Shown here piece after piece: positions 1 to 5,892 of a DNA stretch of 9,019 nt. A program made the position numbers and the translations under genes. The stretch covers positions 1 through 9,019 of the forward strand of contig JBDUEM010000300.1 in assembly GCA_040002435.1 (NCBI GenBank), given 5' to 3'. The notes under the pieces were generated by a model. It was not told the origin of the DNA and searched no databases. It worked only from the letters and a program-made list of their open reading frames with translations. Source of the DNA: JANXXV01 sp040002435. Lineage in GTDB: Bacteria > Acidobacteriota > Terriglobia > Bryobacterales > Bryobacteraceae. Position 1 is the stretch's first letter; each line of letters starts with the position of its first letter.

Positions 1-343
1 CTTGTATCGTGCATTTGATCCGAGCCAGCCTGAGCTATGTGAGTTGGAAAGAGCGTAAGGCGGTGGTAGCTGGGAGCGGGTGATCCCGTTTTTTCAATTC
101 CCTGAAGAGATCCGGAAGATCATCTACACCACCAATGCGGTGGAGAGTTTGAACTTCAGCTTACGGAAAGTGACGAAGAACCGCAGTTCGTTTCCGTCGG
201 AAGAAGCCGCCTTCAAGTTGCTCTATCTGGCTCTGCGCAACGCCTCCAAGAAGTGGGCCACGGTGCAGTTCTGGAAAGAGGCGCTAAGACAATTTGAGAT
301 GATCTATCCGGGTCGCAGGGAGGCGGCCCAGGCGGCCGGCTAG
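1..343 (+). pseudogene. IS256-family (mutator-type) transposase, 3' fragment with frame-shifting internal deletion
   Basis: A DDE transposase that would move the IS by cut-and-paste or copy-out, now broken. From base 3 one frame reads CIVHLIRASLSYVSWKERKAVVA, a conserved IS256-family block, then stops at 81-83. The next conserved block, WERVIPFFQFPEEIRKIIYTTNAVESLN, is in another frame from base 71 and runs to the TAG at 341-343. In intact relatives these blocks are separated by about 40 residues, so roughly 120-130 bases have been lost, not a multiple of three. The NAVESLN glutamate, which I take to be the third acid of the DDE triad, is kept. A GTG at 80 could open an 87-residue ORF, but I regard it as debris. 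The 5' end is cut by the window. Confidence 0.88.
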
Positions 344-349
344 CGGGCG

Positions 350-415
350 CCATATCTGAGACCTTCACCTCCGGGCTACGCTTCGCTCCGCCCTCCGGCT
401 TCGGCTCAGATATGG
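350..415. terminator. stem-loop behind the transposase gene, possible bidirectional terminator
   Basis: A perfect 11-base inverted repeat, CCATATCTGAG at 350-360 and CTCAGATATGG at 405-415, encloses a 44-base GC-rich loop that itself contains repeated CCTCCGG and CTTCG motifs able to pair further. It lies 6 bases after the transposase stop. There is no clean U-tract directly after the stem, but a TTTTT run occurs at 420-425. It may terminate transcription or block read-through into the IS from outside. The fold is seen; the function is inferred. Confidence 0.4.
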
Positions 416-452
416 GTTAGTTTTTGCACTGGAACGAAGACACTGGGAATTC

Positions 453-478
453 GTTTACACAAAATGGTTGACAACTCC
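453..478 (-). repeat. probable right terminal inverted repeat of the IS256-family element
   Basis: The stretch begins GTTTACACAAAATGG and continues TTGACAACTCC. It resembles IS256-family terminal repeats in having a TTTACACAAAA core near an outer TTGACA. The partner repeat is outside the window, so the identity rests on motif resemblance only. The TTGACA at 468-473 faces outward and equals a consensus -35 element. No good -10 sits 16-18 bases beyond it (491-496 reads CCCGCT), so an outward promoter is doubtful. Confidence 0.45.
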
Positions 479-515
479 GGTTGAGTGGCGCCCGCTTCTT
501 GTAAGACTCGAAGAA

Positions 516-522
516 GGGAGGA
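516..522 (+). promoter_or_regulatory. ribosome binding site that fixes the start of the small gene at 525
   Basis: GGGAGGA at 516-522 is a strong Shine-Dalgarno sequence just before ATG 525. It argues for this start rather than a TTG at 468, which lies inside the putative IS terminal repeat and would add 19 residues. Confidence 0.7.
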
Positions 523-524
523 AT

Positions 525-899
525 ATGGACTACACCATCTCTAACAATTCGAAATTGTTCGATGAGCTGATCCATGTTCTCAATAGCCATACGAGCGAAT
601 CCGGTGTCGTTGAAGCACTGGACGATTTGAAAGCGGCAAAGTTTAACTACACCCAGCGCAGCATCGATCATATGCTGAGCTGCCTCGTGCTGGCGCTGCA
701 CGATTTAACTATGATTCCACTCAGCGCAGAACTGCGCATGGAGTTAGGCGCCACAATCCACCGGCATTGCACGCAGATGTTCCAAGCCGGAGCACGATTA
801 GGCGACATGGCTCACGACTACGAAGTCAGTGGCGGCAAGCCTTTGACTCATGATGAGATCCTCGAGGAAGTTGATTTGCGGCGCGGAACAGCGCGGTAG
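525..899 (+). CDS. small hypothetical protein, candidate antitoxin for the downstream PIN protein
   Basis: I do not recognise this 124-residue protein by family. It opens MDYTISNNSKLFDEL, is probably mostly helical, has no membrane segment or signal peptide, and holds a hydrophobic helix around residues 50-66. The tail (about 102-124: SGGKPLTHDEILEEVDLRRG) is acidic then basic, like the toxin-binding tails of many type II antitoxins. The start is set by GGGAGGA at 516-522. The PIN gene begins 6 bases after this stop, in the same frame, so translational coupling is likely. Position directly before a PIN gene suggests the antitoxin role, where it would bind and inhibit the PIN nuclease and possibly repress the promoter. 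No recognisable DNA-binding fold (AbrB, RHH, Phd) is evident, so the role is inferred from context alone. Its upstream region is IS sequence to about 478, leaving only some 46 bases of leader. Confidence 0.6.
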   Translation: MDYTISNNSKLFDELIHVLNSHTSESGVVEALDDLKAAKFNYTQRSIDHMLSCLVLALHDLTMIPLSAELRMELGATIHRHCTQMFQAGARLGDMAHDYEVSGGKPLTHDEILEEVDLRRGTAR

Positions 900-905
900 C
901 CGACA

Positions 906-1322
906 TTGGCTATTAGGACGTTTCTTGACACCTGCGTGCTGATCGCGGCCCGCCGTGGAGAAGAATCTGTAAAGGGGGAGTGGTTGGCAATCCTCAACGA
1001 AGGTGCCCGCCACTTCATCGCGAGCCCGTTTTTGTACCTGAAAACGATGCCGAAGGCGGTCTATCATCAAAGGAACGATGAGATTGCGTTTTATCGATCC
1101 TATTTTGACAAAGTTTCGATTTGGATCAATGACGTCGAATCGATCTTCAACGTGGCTCGGAATGAGTCCGAAAGCTGTGGCCTTGGCTCAATGGATGCGC
1201 TGCACGTGGCTACGGCCTATTTGGCAAAGGCTGATGTTCTTTATACCCTGGAGCGAAAAGAGAAACCAATCTACCGGACCGCTCTGGTACGCGTAGTTTC
1301 GGTTGAACCGGTCCGGTTTTAA
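906..1322 (+). CDS. PIN-domain protein, probable VapC-like toxin ribonuclease
   Basis: PIN-domain proteins are metal-dependent RNases; as toxins they cleave tRNA, rRNA or mRNA. The 138-residue length fits the family. Visible motifs: FLDTCVLIAA with the first metal-binding Asp at residue 8, SMDALHVATA with Asp97, and a final strand ADVLYTLERKEKPI. The block ASPFLYLKTMPKAVYHQRNDE (about 39-59) should carry a second acidic residue where LEV.PKA is usual, but residue 46 is Lys (AAA). The start is TTG 906, two codons after the upstream stop and in the same frame; any later start (e.g. GTG about 936) would remove Asp8. No clear Shine-Dalgarno precedes it, so translation probably depends on coupling to the upstream gene. 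The stop overlaps the ccmA stop on the other strand. Confidence 0.8.
   Translation: MAIRTFLDTCVLIAARRGEESVKGEWLAILNEGARHFIASPFLYLKTMPKAVYHQRNDEIAFYRSYFDKVSIWINDVESIFNVARNESESCGLGSMDALHVATAYLAKADVLYTLERKEKPIYRTALVRVVSVEPVRF
1273..1317. repeat. 9-bp inverted repeat at the convergent gene ends, possible weak terminator
   Basis: ACCGGACCG at 1273-1281 pairs exactly with CGGTCCGGT at 1309-1317 across a 27-base loop, followed on the + strand by a T run ending at 1320. AACCGG-T-CCGGTT at 1305-1317 can form a competing tight hairpin. It lies inside the last codons of the PIN gene, just beyond the ccmA stop. It could help separate the two converging transcripts; the loop is long and the T tract short, so confidence is low. 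Confidence 0.3.
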
Positions 1323-2017
1323 GCTTCGCCGTAATTGCGGTACAACCAACCCGGATCGCTCAGCATTTCCGGTGTGCGTTCTCCCGTATACGCCAGCTTT
1401 CCCCTATTTACTAAGCCAACGTGCGTTGCCAGTTCGAGGGCCTCGCGGAGTTGGTGCGTGGACATCATCACTGTTTTGCCGTCGCGCAGGGCTTCCCGAA
1501 GTAGCGTCTGCAGGACAGCGATCGCCTTGTCGTCGAGTGCGGTAAACGGTTCGTCGAGCAAAAGCACCTGCGGATCGTGCAGGAAGGCCCGGGCCACGGC
1601 CAGCCGCTGGCGCATGCCGCGGGAGAATTCGCGCACCATCCCGCTGGCCACTTTCTCGAGGCCGGTCTTCTCCAGCCATACTTCCGCGGCACGCTGCGAA
1701 TCCGGCACATCATAAATTCGCGCGAAGAGCTTGAGATTCTCGATGGCGGACAGTTCGTCGTAGATGCCGATGCCGTGTCCGAGGACGCCGATCTTCCGGC
1801 GGGCCTCTTCCTGGCGGACCTCATGTCCGAGGATGGAAACTTTGCCTTTCGCGGCGAGAGACAGACCGGCCAAAATACGCAGCAAGGTAGTCTTCCCCGC
1901 CCCGTTGCGGCCGAGCAGAGCCATGCACGCGCCGGGTTCAACGTTAAAAGATACGCCCCGGATTGCCGGATAGTCGCCGTAGAACTTCCACACCCCGTCT
2001 ACGGTGATCGCGCTCAT
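1319..2017 (-). CDS. ccmA: heme exporter / CcmE-release ABC transporter ATPase CcmA
   Basis: This is the cytoplasmic ATPase of the CcmABCD complex, which uses ATP to release heme-loaded CcmE for delivery to CcmF/H. The 232-residue length suits CcmA. Visible: Walker A GRNGAGKTT (36-44), ABC signature FSRGMRQRLAVARA (131-144), Walker B VLLLDEPFTALD (151-162), H-loop His188 (MSTHQ). The CcmA-typical block before ELTALENL appears as GHGIGIYDELSAIENL (80-95), with Gly82 where the E. coli protein has Gln. ATG 2017 overlaps the upstream gene's stop as ATGA, so this is a translationally coupled operon member. Function as CcmA rather than a generic ABC ATPase is supported by the ccmEFH genes upstream. 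No ccmB or ccmC follows: the next gene is convergent and the stops overlap (1319-1322). Confidence 0.9.
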   Translation of the reverse strand: MSAITVDGVWKFYGDYPAIRGVSFNVEPGACMALLGRNGAGKTTLLRILAGLSLAAKGKVSILGHEVRQEEARRKIGVLGHGIGIYDELSAIENLKLFARIYDVPDSQRAAEVWLEKTGLEKVASGMVREFSRGMRQRLAVARAFLHDPQVLLLDEPFTALDDKAIAVLQTLLREALRDGKTVMMSTHQLREALELATHVGLVNRGKLAYTGERTPEMLSDPGWLYRNYGEA

Positions 2018-2997
2018 GCCCGCTTCTTGGCGTCTGGTTCGCTGCGATACAACATGATCAGGCCAAGGACGAGAATGAACCCCGCCAAGCCGACCAGCGG
2101 ATAGAGCCGCCCGTAGATGCGTGGCTTCAGATCTTCAATCGGCGGGCCGGTGTCCTCCGATTGCTGGGCCGCTTCCGCCGCCGCGCGCAGCGATCCGGTG
2201 CCGGTGAACTGGAATTTTACATCCCTGCCGAGGACCTGATAAATGGTGGCCTGAGTCCGCGGCTCGGGGCCGAGATCCTTGAGGTTGTCGCTGGTGAGCG
2301 TGACTCCCTTCGGGGCAACTACCCGCACCGTGGACCCATCGTGCTTGAACTTCAGCTCGAACGTACCCGGACTTGCCTCGGGCATTCCGTAAGCGAGATC
2401 GAATCGCGTCTCTCCGGGCTTCACGGGATACTTTACAGTGTAGATGTCCGGTTCTTTCGTTTTTACGGCATCGCGTACAATCGGCATCCCCTGCGGTCCC
2501 GTGACCTGTACCTTCACCAGACCCTTGGTTTCCGGAGGCAGGTAGAACCGAAAGGTGCCGTTCGCCGGATCGTCAAATGTGGTCTTGCCTGTATTGCTGT
2601 AAATGATCGTCTCGTTGACAGTGACGTCGGTACCGCTCGGCTCGAACAGAACCATGTGCTGGGCAACTTTTGCGTCGCCGCCCTGCGGTGAAGAATCGTA
2701 GACATCGACGGTCAGACCAGTGGCGGAGGATCCGGGAGGAATGGCCTTGTTGTAGGTTACGCCCTGATAAAGGGTCTGGACGAGGTAAGGTGTGCCGGCC
2801 TGGAGATCCGGCGCCATGGTGAACTTGCCCTGCGAATCGGACTTGGCAGTGGCAACCGTCTCCATGCCCCCACCCAGCTTGATCAACGTCACGGTTGCGC
2901 CCGGCTGCACCTTGCCTGACGTCTTATTGGTGACCGTACCGTCAATGGCGGCGGACATCACAGCGGCGGACAATAATGCTGCTAGGAGCGTCTTCAT
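2014..2997 (-). CDS. carboxypeptidase-regulatory-like (CarboxypepD_reg/Ig-type) domain protein with C-terminal membrane anchor
   Basis: A 327-residue exported protein of unknown function. Residues 1-17 form a signal peptide (MKTLLAALLSAAVMSAA). About 17-98 look like a CarboxypepD_reg/CnaB-type beta sandwich (IDGTVTNKTSGKVQPGATVTLI, then SDSQGKFTM). About 110-265 are beta-rich, with phrasing typical of extracytoplasmic Ig-like folds. A single membrane helix at about 297-317 (GRLYPLVGLAGFILVLGLIML) is followed by a basic tail, predicting a large periplasmic domain anchored at its C-terminus. ATG 2997 is chosen because it overlaps the preceding stop as ATGA, has GGAGG four bases upstream (3002-3006), and gives a clean signal peptide; a longer ORF from 3039 does not. 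Its stop overlaps the ccmA start in the same way. Such tight packing suggests a role tied to cytochrome maturation, perhaps as a periplasmic scaffold, but this is inference. Confidence 0.75.
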   Translation of the reverse strand: MKTLLAALLSAAVMSAAIDGTVTNKTSGKVQPGATVTLIKLGGGMETVATAKSDSQGKFTMAPDLQAGTPYLVQTLYQGVTYNKAIPPGSSATGLTVDVYDSSPQGGDAKVAQHMVLFEPSGTDVTVNETIIYSNTGKTTFDDPANGTFRFYLPPETKGLVKVQVTGPQGMPIVRDAVKTKEPDIYTVKYPVKPGETRFDLAYGMPEASPGTFELKFKHDGSTVRVVAPKGVTLTSDNLKDLGPEPRTQATIYQVLGRDVKFQFTGTGSLRAAAEAAQQSEDTGPPIEDLKPRIYGRLYPLVGLAGFILVLGLIMLYRSEPDAKKRA

Positions 2998-3413
2998 CCG
3001 GCCTCCGCGACTACCATCGGCTTGCCGCATTCGCCGCAAAATTTCAGCGGCTTTTCAAACTTCGCCGAGCAATGCGGACACTCCTTCGCGGTATCGGATT
3101 TCTTCGCTGCCGCCTTGGTCTTCCCAGGTGCGGTGGTCATTCCCTCTGCCTGTTTCAACTTGTCGATATCGGCTAGAACAACAGCCAAGCCCGCCTGAAG
3201 GTCGAGCTTGGTTCGCTGGTAATCCTCGTCGGAAAGCTTACCTACGCGATACTCGAACTGAAGGTCGCGGAGATTTTCATAAATAGACGCCTTCCTTACC
3301 TCCAGATGGTGGTAGGGGGAGACCGGTGTGGGCTCCGGCAAATCCTTCGACCGTACGAATAGAGTAAAGCCGAGGATGACTAACGTAACGAGGACCGCTG
3401 CAGCAAAGAGCAT
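2994..3413 (-). CDS. CcmI-like membrane protein with C-terminal zinc ribbon
   Basis: A 139-residue protein with an N-terminal membrane helix (about 2-20) and a linker. At 44-72 comes the segment SIYENLRDLQFEYRVGKLSDEDY. This matches the pattern of the CcmI N-terminal region (L..L..E...G.IS..EY), which contacts CcmF/CcmH in System I. The TPR apocytochrome-binding domain of proteobacterial CcmI is missing; instead a low-complexity Ala/Lys linker (92-110) leads to a zinc ribbon, CPHC (112-115) and CGEC (126-129). If the helix inserts N-out, as short basic residues after it (Arg21, Lys23) suggest, the ribbon would be cytoplasmic. The start overlaps the ccmH stop (TAATG) and the stop overlaps the next start (ATGA). 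The CcmI link is from a short motif and position, so it is moderately sure; the zinc ribbon is plain. Confidence 0.7.
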   Translation of the reverse strand: MLFAAAVLVTLVILGFTLFVRSKDLPEPTPVSPYHHLEVRKASIYENLRDLQFEYRVGKLSDEDYQRTKLDLQAGLAVVLADIDKLKQAEGMTTAPGKTKAAAKKSDTAKECPHCSAKFEKPLKFCGECGKPMVVAEAG

Positions 3414-3889
3414 TACTCGAGCTTCGCCATGTCCTTGTCGATCCGGTCTCTGTACCGGGTAAGCATTTCGTTATTCAGCGGCGGCACCGTCGCGGGGGTT
3501 TCCAGACGCCGGGATCTCCGCAGGAAGATCAAAATTGCGCCGAGTCCTATCACCACACCGAAAATAGGCATCACGTATCCGAGAAGATTGAATCCCTCCG
3601 CTGGCGGAGAAGACAGCGCGGAAATTCCACCTTCCTTAACGAAGGCGGCAAGGATGGTTTCGTCGGACTTGCCTTCCTTTTGCATGGCCGCAATCTTCTG
3701 GCGCGACGGGAGCGAATAGTGGCATTCCAGCATCTGACACGTTGCCACCGTGTTATTACACACGCCGCAGCGGCAGGCAAGCTTGTCGCCCACGCGCCGA
3801 ATTTCAGGCGTCACCAACTGTGTGGCGGACTGCGGCAAACAGACCGCCGCGAGTACCAGCAACAGAAAGCTATTTCTTAGTTTCCGCAT
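3413..3889 (-). CDS. ccmH: cytochrome c maturation protein CcmH (Cys-rich variant)
   Basis: CcmH is a periplasm-facing thiol-redox protein that keeps the apocytochrome CXXCH reduced and works with CcmF in heme ligation. The 158-residue product has a signal/anchor (1-19, MRKLRNSFLLLVLAAVCL) and a helical domain. A membrane helix at about 101-124 (NLLGYVMPIFGVVIGLGAILIFL) is followed by the typical C-terminal RYRDRIDKDMAKLE. The family's LRCXXC motif appears as LACRCGVC, with Cys41/Cys44 as the likely redox pair. It has three extra cysteines (Cys39, Cys51, Cys56) plus His57, in NNTVATCQMLECHYS. ATG 3889 is preferred over 3925: it gives a normal signal peptide and has AGGA upstream (3893-3896). 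It overlaps the ccmF end by 20 bases; its stop overlaps the next start as TAATG. Confidence 0.88.
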   Translation of the reverse strand: MRKLRNSFLLLVLAAVCLPQSATQLVTPEIRRVGDKLACRCGVCNNTVATCQMLECHYSLPSRQKIAAMQKEGKSDETILAAFVKEGGISALSSPPAEGFNLLGYVMPIFGVVIGLGAILIFLRRSRRLETPATVPPLNNEMLTRYRDRIDKDMAKLE

Positions 3890-5879
3890 AGTTCCTGGCA
3901 ATTCCAACAACCTCTGTCCGCGCATATTGCATGCGAACCTTGCTCGGTATCAGGCATACTACGGTTCCCGCGAACAGAATCCAGAAGCCCACCCAGATCC
4001 AGGTAACCAGCGGGAACACATAGGCCTGAACCACTGCCTTCTTCGGATCATTCGCACCGGCGAAATTCAAGTAAAGATCTTCGTTTAAGCGGCGCCGGAT
4101 GGCAACTTCAGAGGTGCCTTGCTGGCTCGCTTTGTAATAGCGGCGTTCCGGATACAGTGTATCGATCTGGGAACCATTCACGGAAACATCGATGGAAGCC
4201 TTTCTCGACACGTAGTCCTCATTTTCGGTGTCTACAATTTCGCGCACTTTCAATTCGTAGCGGCCAAGCTTAAAACTATCGCCTTGTGCAGCCTCCACAG
4301 TGGTGTCCAGATTGAAAGCCGCGCCGGTGAAGCCAATGAACATAGCGACCACGCCCATGTGCACAAGGTACCCACCATATCGACGGGTATTGCGGTGAGT
4401 CAGTTCCACCGTTGCGGCGAGGAAGTTCATCCCGTTCTTGGCACGGATGGCTGAGGCTCCCTTGAAAAATTCCGCAAACACTGTCGCCGTCACAAAAAGG
4501 CAAAGACCAAATGACATGAGCGCATAGGGATGCCGCATCCCGCCGATCATTAAAGCGGCAATGAGGGCGAACGAAACGACCACCGGCCAGAAGAACGCCT
4601 TTTTCAAACTCTCAATCGAGCTGCGCCGCCAGGCGATCAGCGGTCCCACGCCGGTCAGGAACAGCAGGAAGAGCCCGATGGGGATATTCACGCGATTGAA
4701 GAACGGGCCATCCACGCTGATCTTTTCTCCGGTCACTGCTTCCGAAATTACCGGGAACAGCGTGCCCCAAAGGATGGAAAAGCAGCTTGCCAGCAGAATC
4801 AGGTTGTTAAACAGGAAGCTGGATTCCCGCGAGATCACGCTTTCCATGTGCGATTCGCTCTTGAGGTAGTCCAGACGGTCCAGGATCAAATACACCGTGG
4901 CGGAGATGCCGACGGCGAGGAAGGTAAAGAAATAGACTCCTATTGGCGACTGCGCAAAGGCGTGAACCGAACTCACGATTCCGGTTCGCGTCAGGGTTGT
5001 ACCAAAAATGCAGAGGAAGAATGTGGCCGAAACAAGCACCATGTTCCACACCTTCATCATTCCTTTCTTTTCCTGCATCAGCACGGAATGGAGGAACGAA
5101 GTAGAGGTGAGCCACGGGAGCAGCGACGCGTTCTCGACGGCATCCCAACCCCAATATCCGCCCCAGCCGAGCACCGCATAGGCCCAACCGGCTCCCAACA
5201 ACACGCCAGTGGTCTGGAAGAACCAGGTCACGATGGCCCAGCGCCGGGTGGTGAAGATCCAGTCGTCACCGGGCTGCTTGGTAATGAGGGATGCCATTGC
5301 GAACGCAAACGGAACCACAAATCCCACGTATCCCATGTAGAGAATCGGCGGGTGGATAATCATCGTCCAGTACTGCAACAGCGGATTCAATCCGCGGCCG
5401 TCGCCGACATCCACAATGCCTTTGCCCTGCATCAGCACGTTGAACGGGCTGACCACGAAAGCGATCAACATGAGGAAGAACGCGTCCACCACCATGAGCA
5501 CGGTGACAACGTAGGGCATCATTTCCCGGAACTTTCGCCGGTTCTGATACACCACTACCGCCGCATAACTGGAGAGCACGAACGCCCATAGCATCAGCGA
5601 GCCGGCTTGTCCGCCCCACCATGCGGTGACCTTGTAATACCAGGGCATCGCGTGATTGGTATTTTGCGCGACGTACGATAACCGGAAATCGCCTGCGACC
5701 AGTGCGTGGACCAGAATCCCCACAGCCGTGGCGACCAGGAACCAAACGGAATAGACGGCACGCTCGGCGCTGAGCACGAGAAAGGGCTTATTTTTCCATT
5801 TCCCGATGAGGGAACCCGCAATCGCGTAGATGGACAGGCAGAATGCGAGTATTAACGCCAACGCTCCCAGATTTTCCAT
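3870..5879 (-). CDS. ccmF: cytochrome c heme lyase subunit CcmF
   Basis: CcmF is the polytopic inner-membrane core of the System I heme lyase. It takes heme from holo-CcmE and, with CcmH, attaches it to apocytochrome c. The 669-residue length is normal. Many hydrophobic helices are visible. The WWD domain is WGGYWGWDAVENASLLPWL (239-257). Histidines match the four conserved in E. coli CcmF (173, 261, 303, 491): His176 (IIHPPIL), His264 (SFLHSV), His306 (SSVHAF) and His507 (GGYLVHMG). A periplasmic loop rich in charged residues (about 525-615) precedes the last helix (620-644). ATG 5879 has AAGGGG at 5885-5890. It starts 13 bases after ccmE and overlaps ccmH by 20 bases at its end. No missing motif was noticed. 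Confidence 0.96.
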   Translation of the reverse strand: MENLGALALILAFCLSIYAIAGSLIGKWKNKPFLVLSAERAVYSVWFLVATAVGILVHALVAGDFRLSYVAQNTNHAMPWYYKVTAWWGGQAGSLMLWAFVLSSYAAVVVYQNRRKFREMMPYVVTVLMVVDAFFLMLIAFVVSPFNVLMQGKGIVDVGDGRGLNPLLQYWTMIIHPPILYMGYVGFVVPFAFAMASLITKQPGDDWIFTTRRWAIVTWFFQTTGVLLGAGWAYAVLGWGGYWGWDAVENASLLPWLTSTSFLHSVLMQEKKGMMKVWNMVLVSATFFLCIFGTTLTRTGIVSSVHAFAQSPIGVYFFTFLAVGISATVYLILDRLDYLKSESHMESVISRESSFLFNNLILLASCFSILWGTLFPVISEAVTGEKISVDGPFFNRVNIPIGLFLLFLTGVGPLIAWRRSSIESLKKAFFWPVVVSFALIAALMIGGMRHPYALMSFGLCLFVTATVFAEFFKGASAIRAKNGMNFLAATVELTHRNTRRYGGYLVHMGVVAMFIGFTGAAFNLDTTVEAAQGDSFKLGRYELKVREIVDTENEDYVSRKASIDVSVNGSQIDTLYPERRYYKASQQGTSEVAIRRRLNEDLYLNFAGANDPKKAVVQAYVFPLVTWIWVGFWILFAGTVVCLIPSKVRMQYARTEVVGIARNYAETKK

Positions 5880-5892
5880 AGATTCCCCTTAC

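Larger units (their letters stand above)
1..478 (+). mobile_element. IS256-family insertion sequence, decayed right end
   Basis: This is the right-hand part of an IS256-family element; its left part lies outside the window. Seen in the sequence: a transposase C-terminal fragment (to 343), a stem-loop (350-415), and at about 453-478 a stretch reading GTTTACACAAAAT then GGTTGACAACTCC. This resembles IS256-family terminal inverted repeats, which commonly carry a TTTACACAAAA...TTGACA core. The left repeat and target duplication cannot be seen, so the outer boundary near 478 is an estimate. The transposase is frameshifted, so the copy should not move by itself, though a related intact copy could act on its ends. 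Confidence 0.65.

Noticed and set aside
80..343. An intact 87-residue gene starting at GTG 80
   Set aside because: It is the C-terminal piece of a transposase whose frame continues back to base 71; the preceding conserved block is in another frame, so this is a pseudogene fragment.
468..509. Complete outward promoter from the IS end
   Set aside because: TTGACA is perfect, but no -10-like hexamer lies 16-18 bases downstream; TTGTAA and TAAGAC are at wrong spacings. Kept only as a question.
468..524. N-terminal extension of the small gene to TTG 468
   Set aside because: The TTG is inside the putative IS terminal repeat, and ATG 525 has a much better ribosome site.
1577..2104. 175-codon + strand frame over ccmA
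   Set aside because: Antisense to Walker A, signature and Walker B motifs of CcmA; product has no family resemblance.
3890..3925. ccmH start at 3925
   Set aside because: It would put a polar stretch before the signal peptide and lengthen the overlap with ccmF to 56 bases; ATG 3889 has its own ribosome site.
4848..5591. 247-codon open frame on the + strand inside ccmF
   Set aside because: It is antisense to strongly conserved CcmF sequence including the WWD domain; its product is His/Glu/Arg-rich without a recognisable domain. A shadow of GC-rich codon use.
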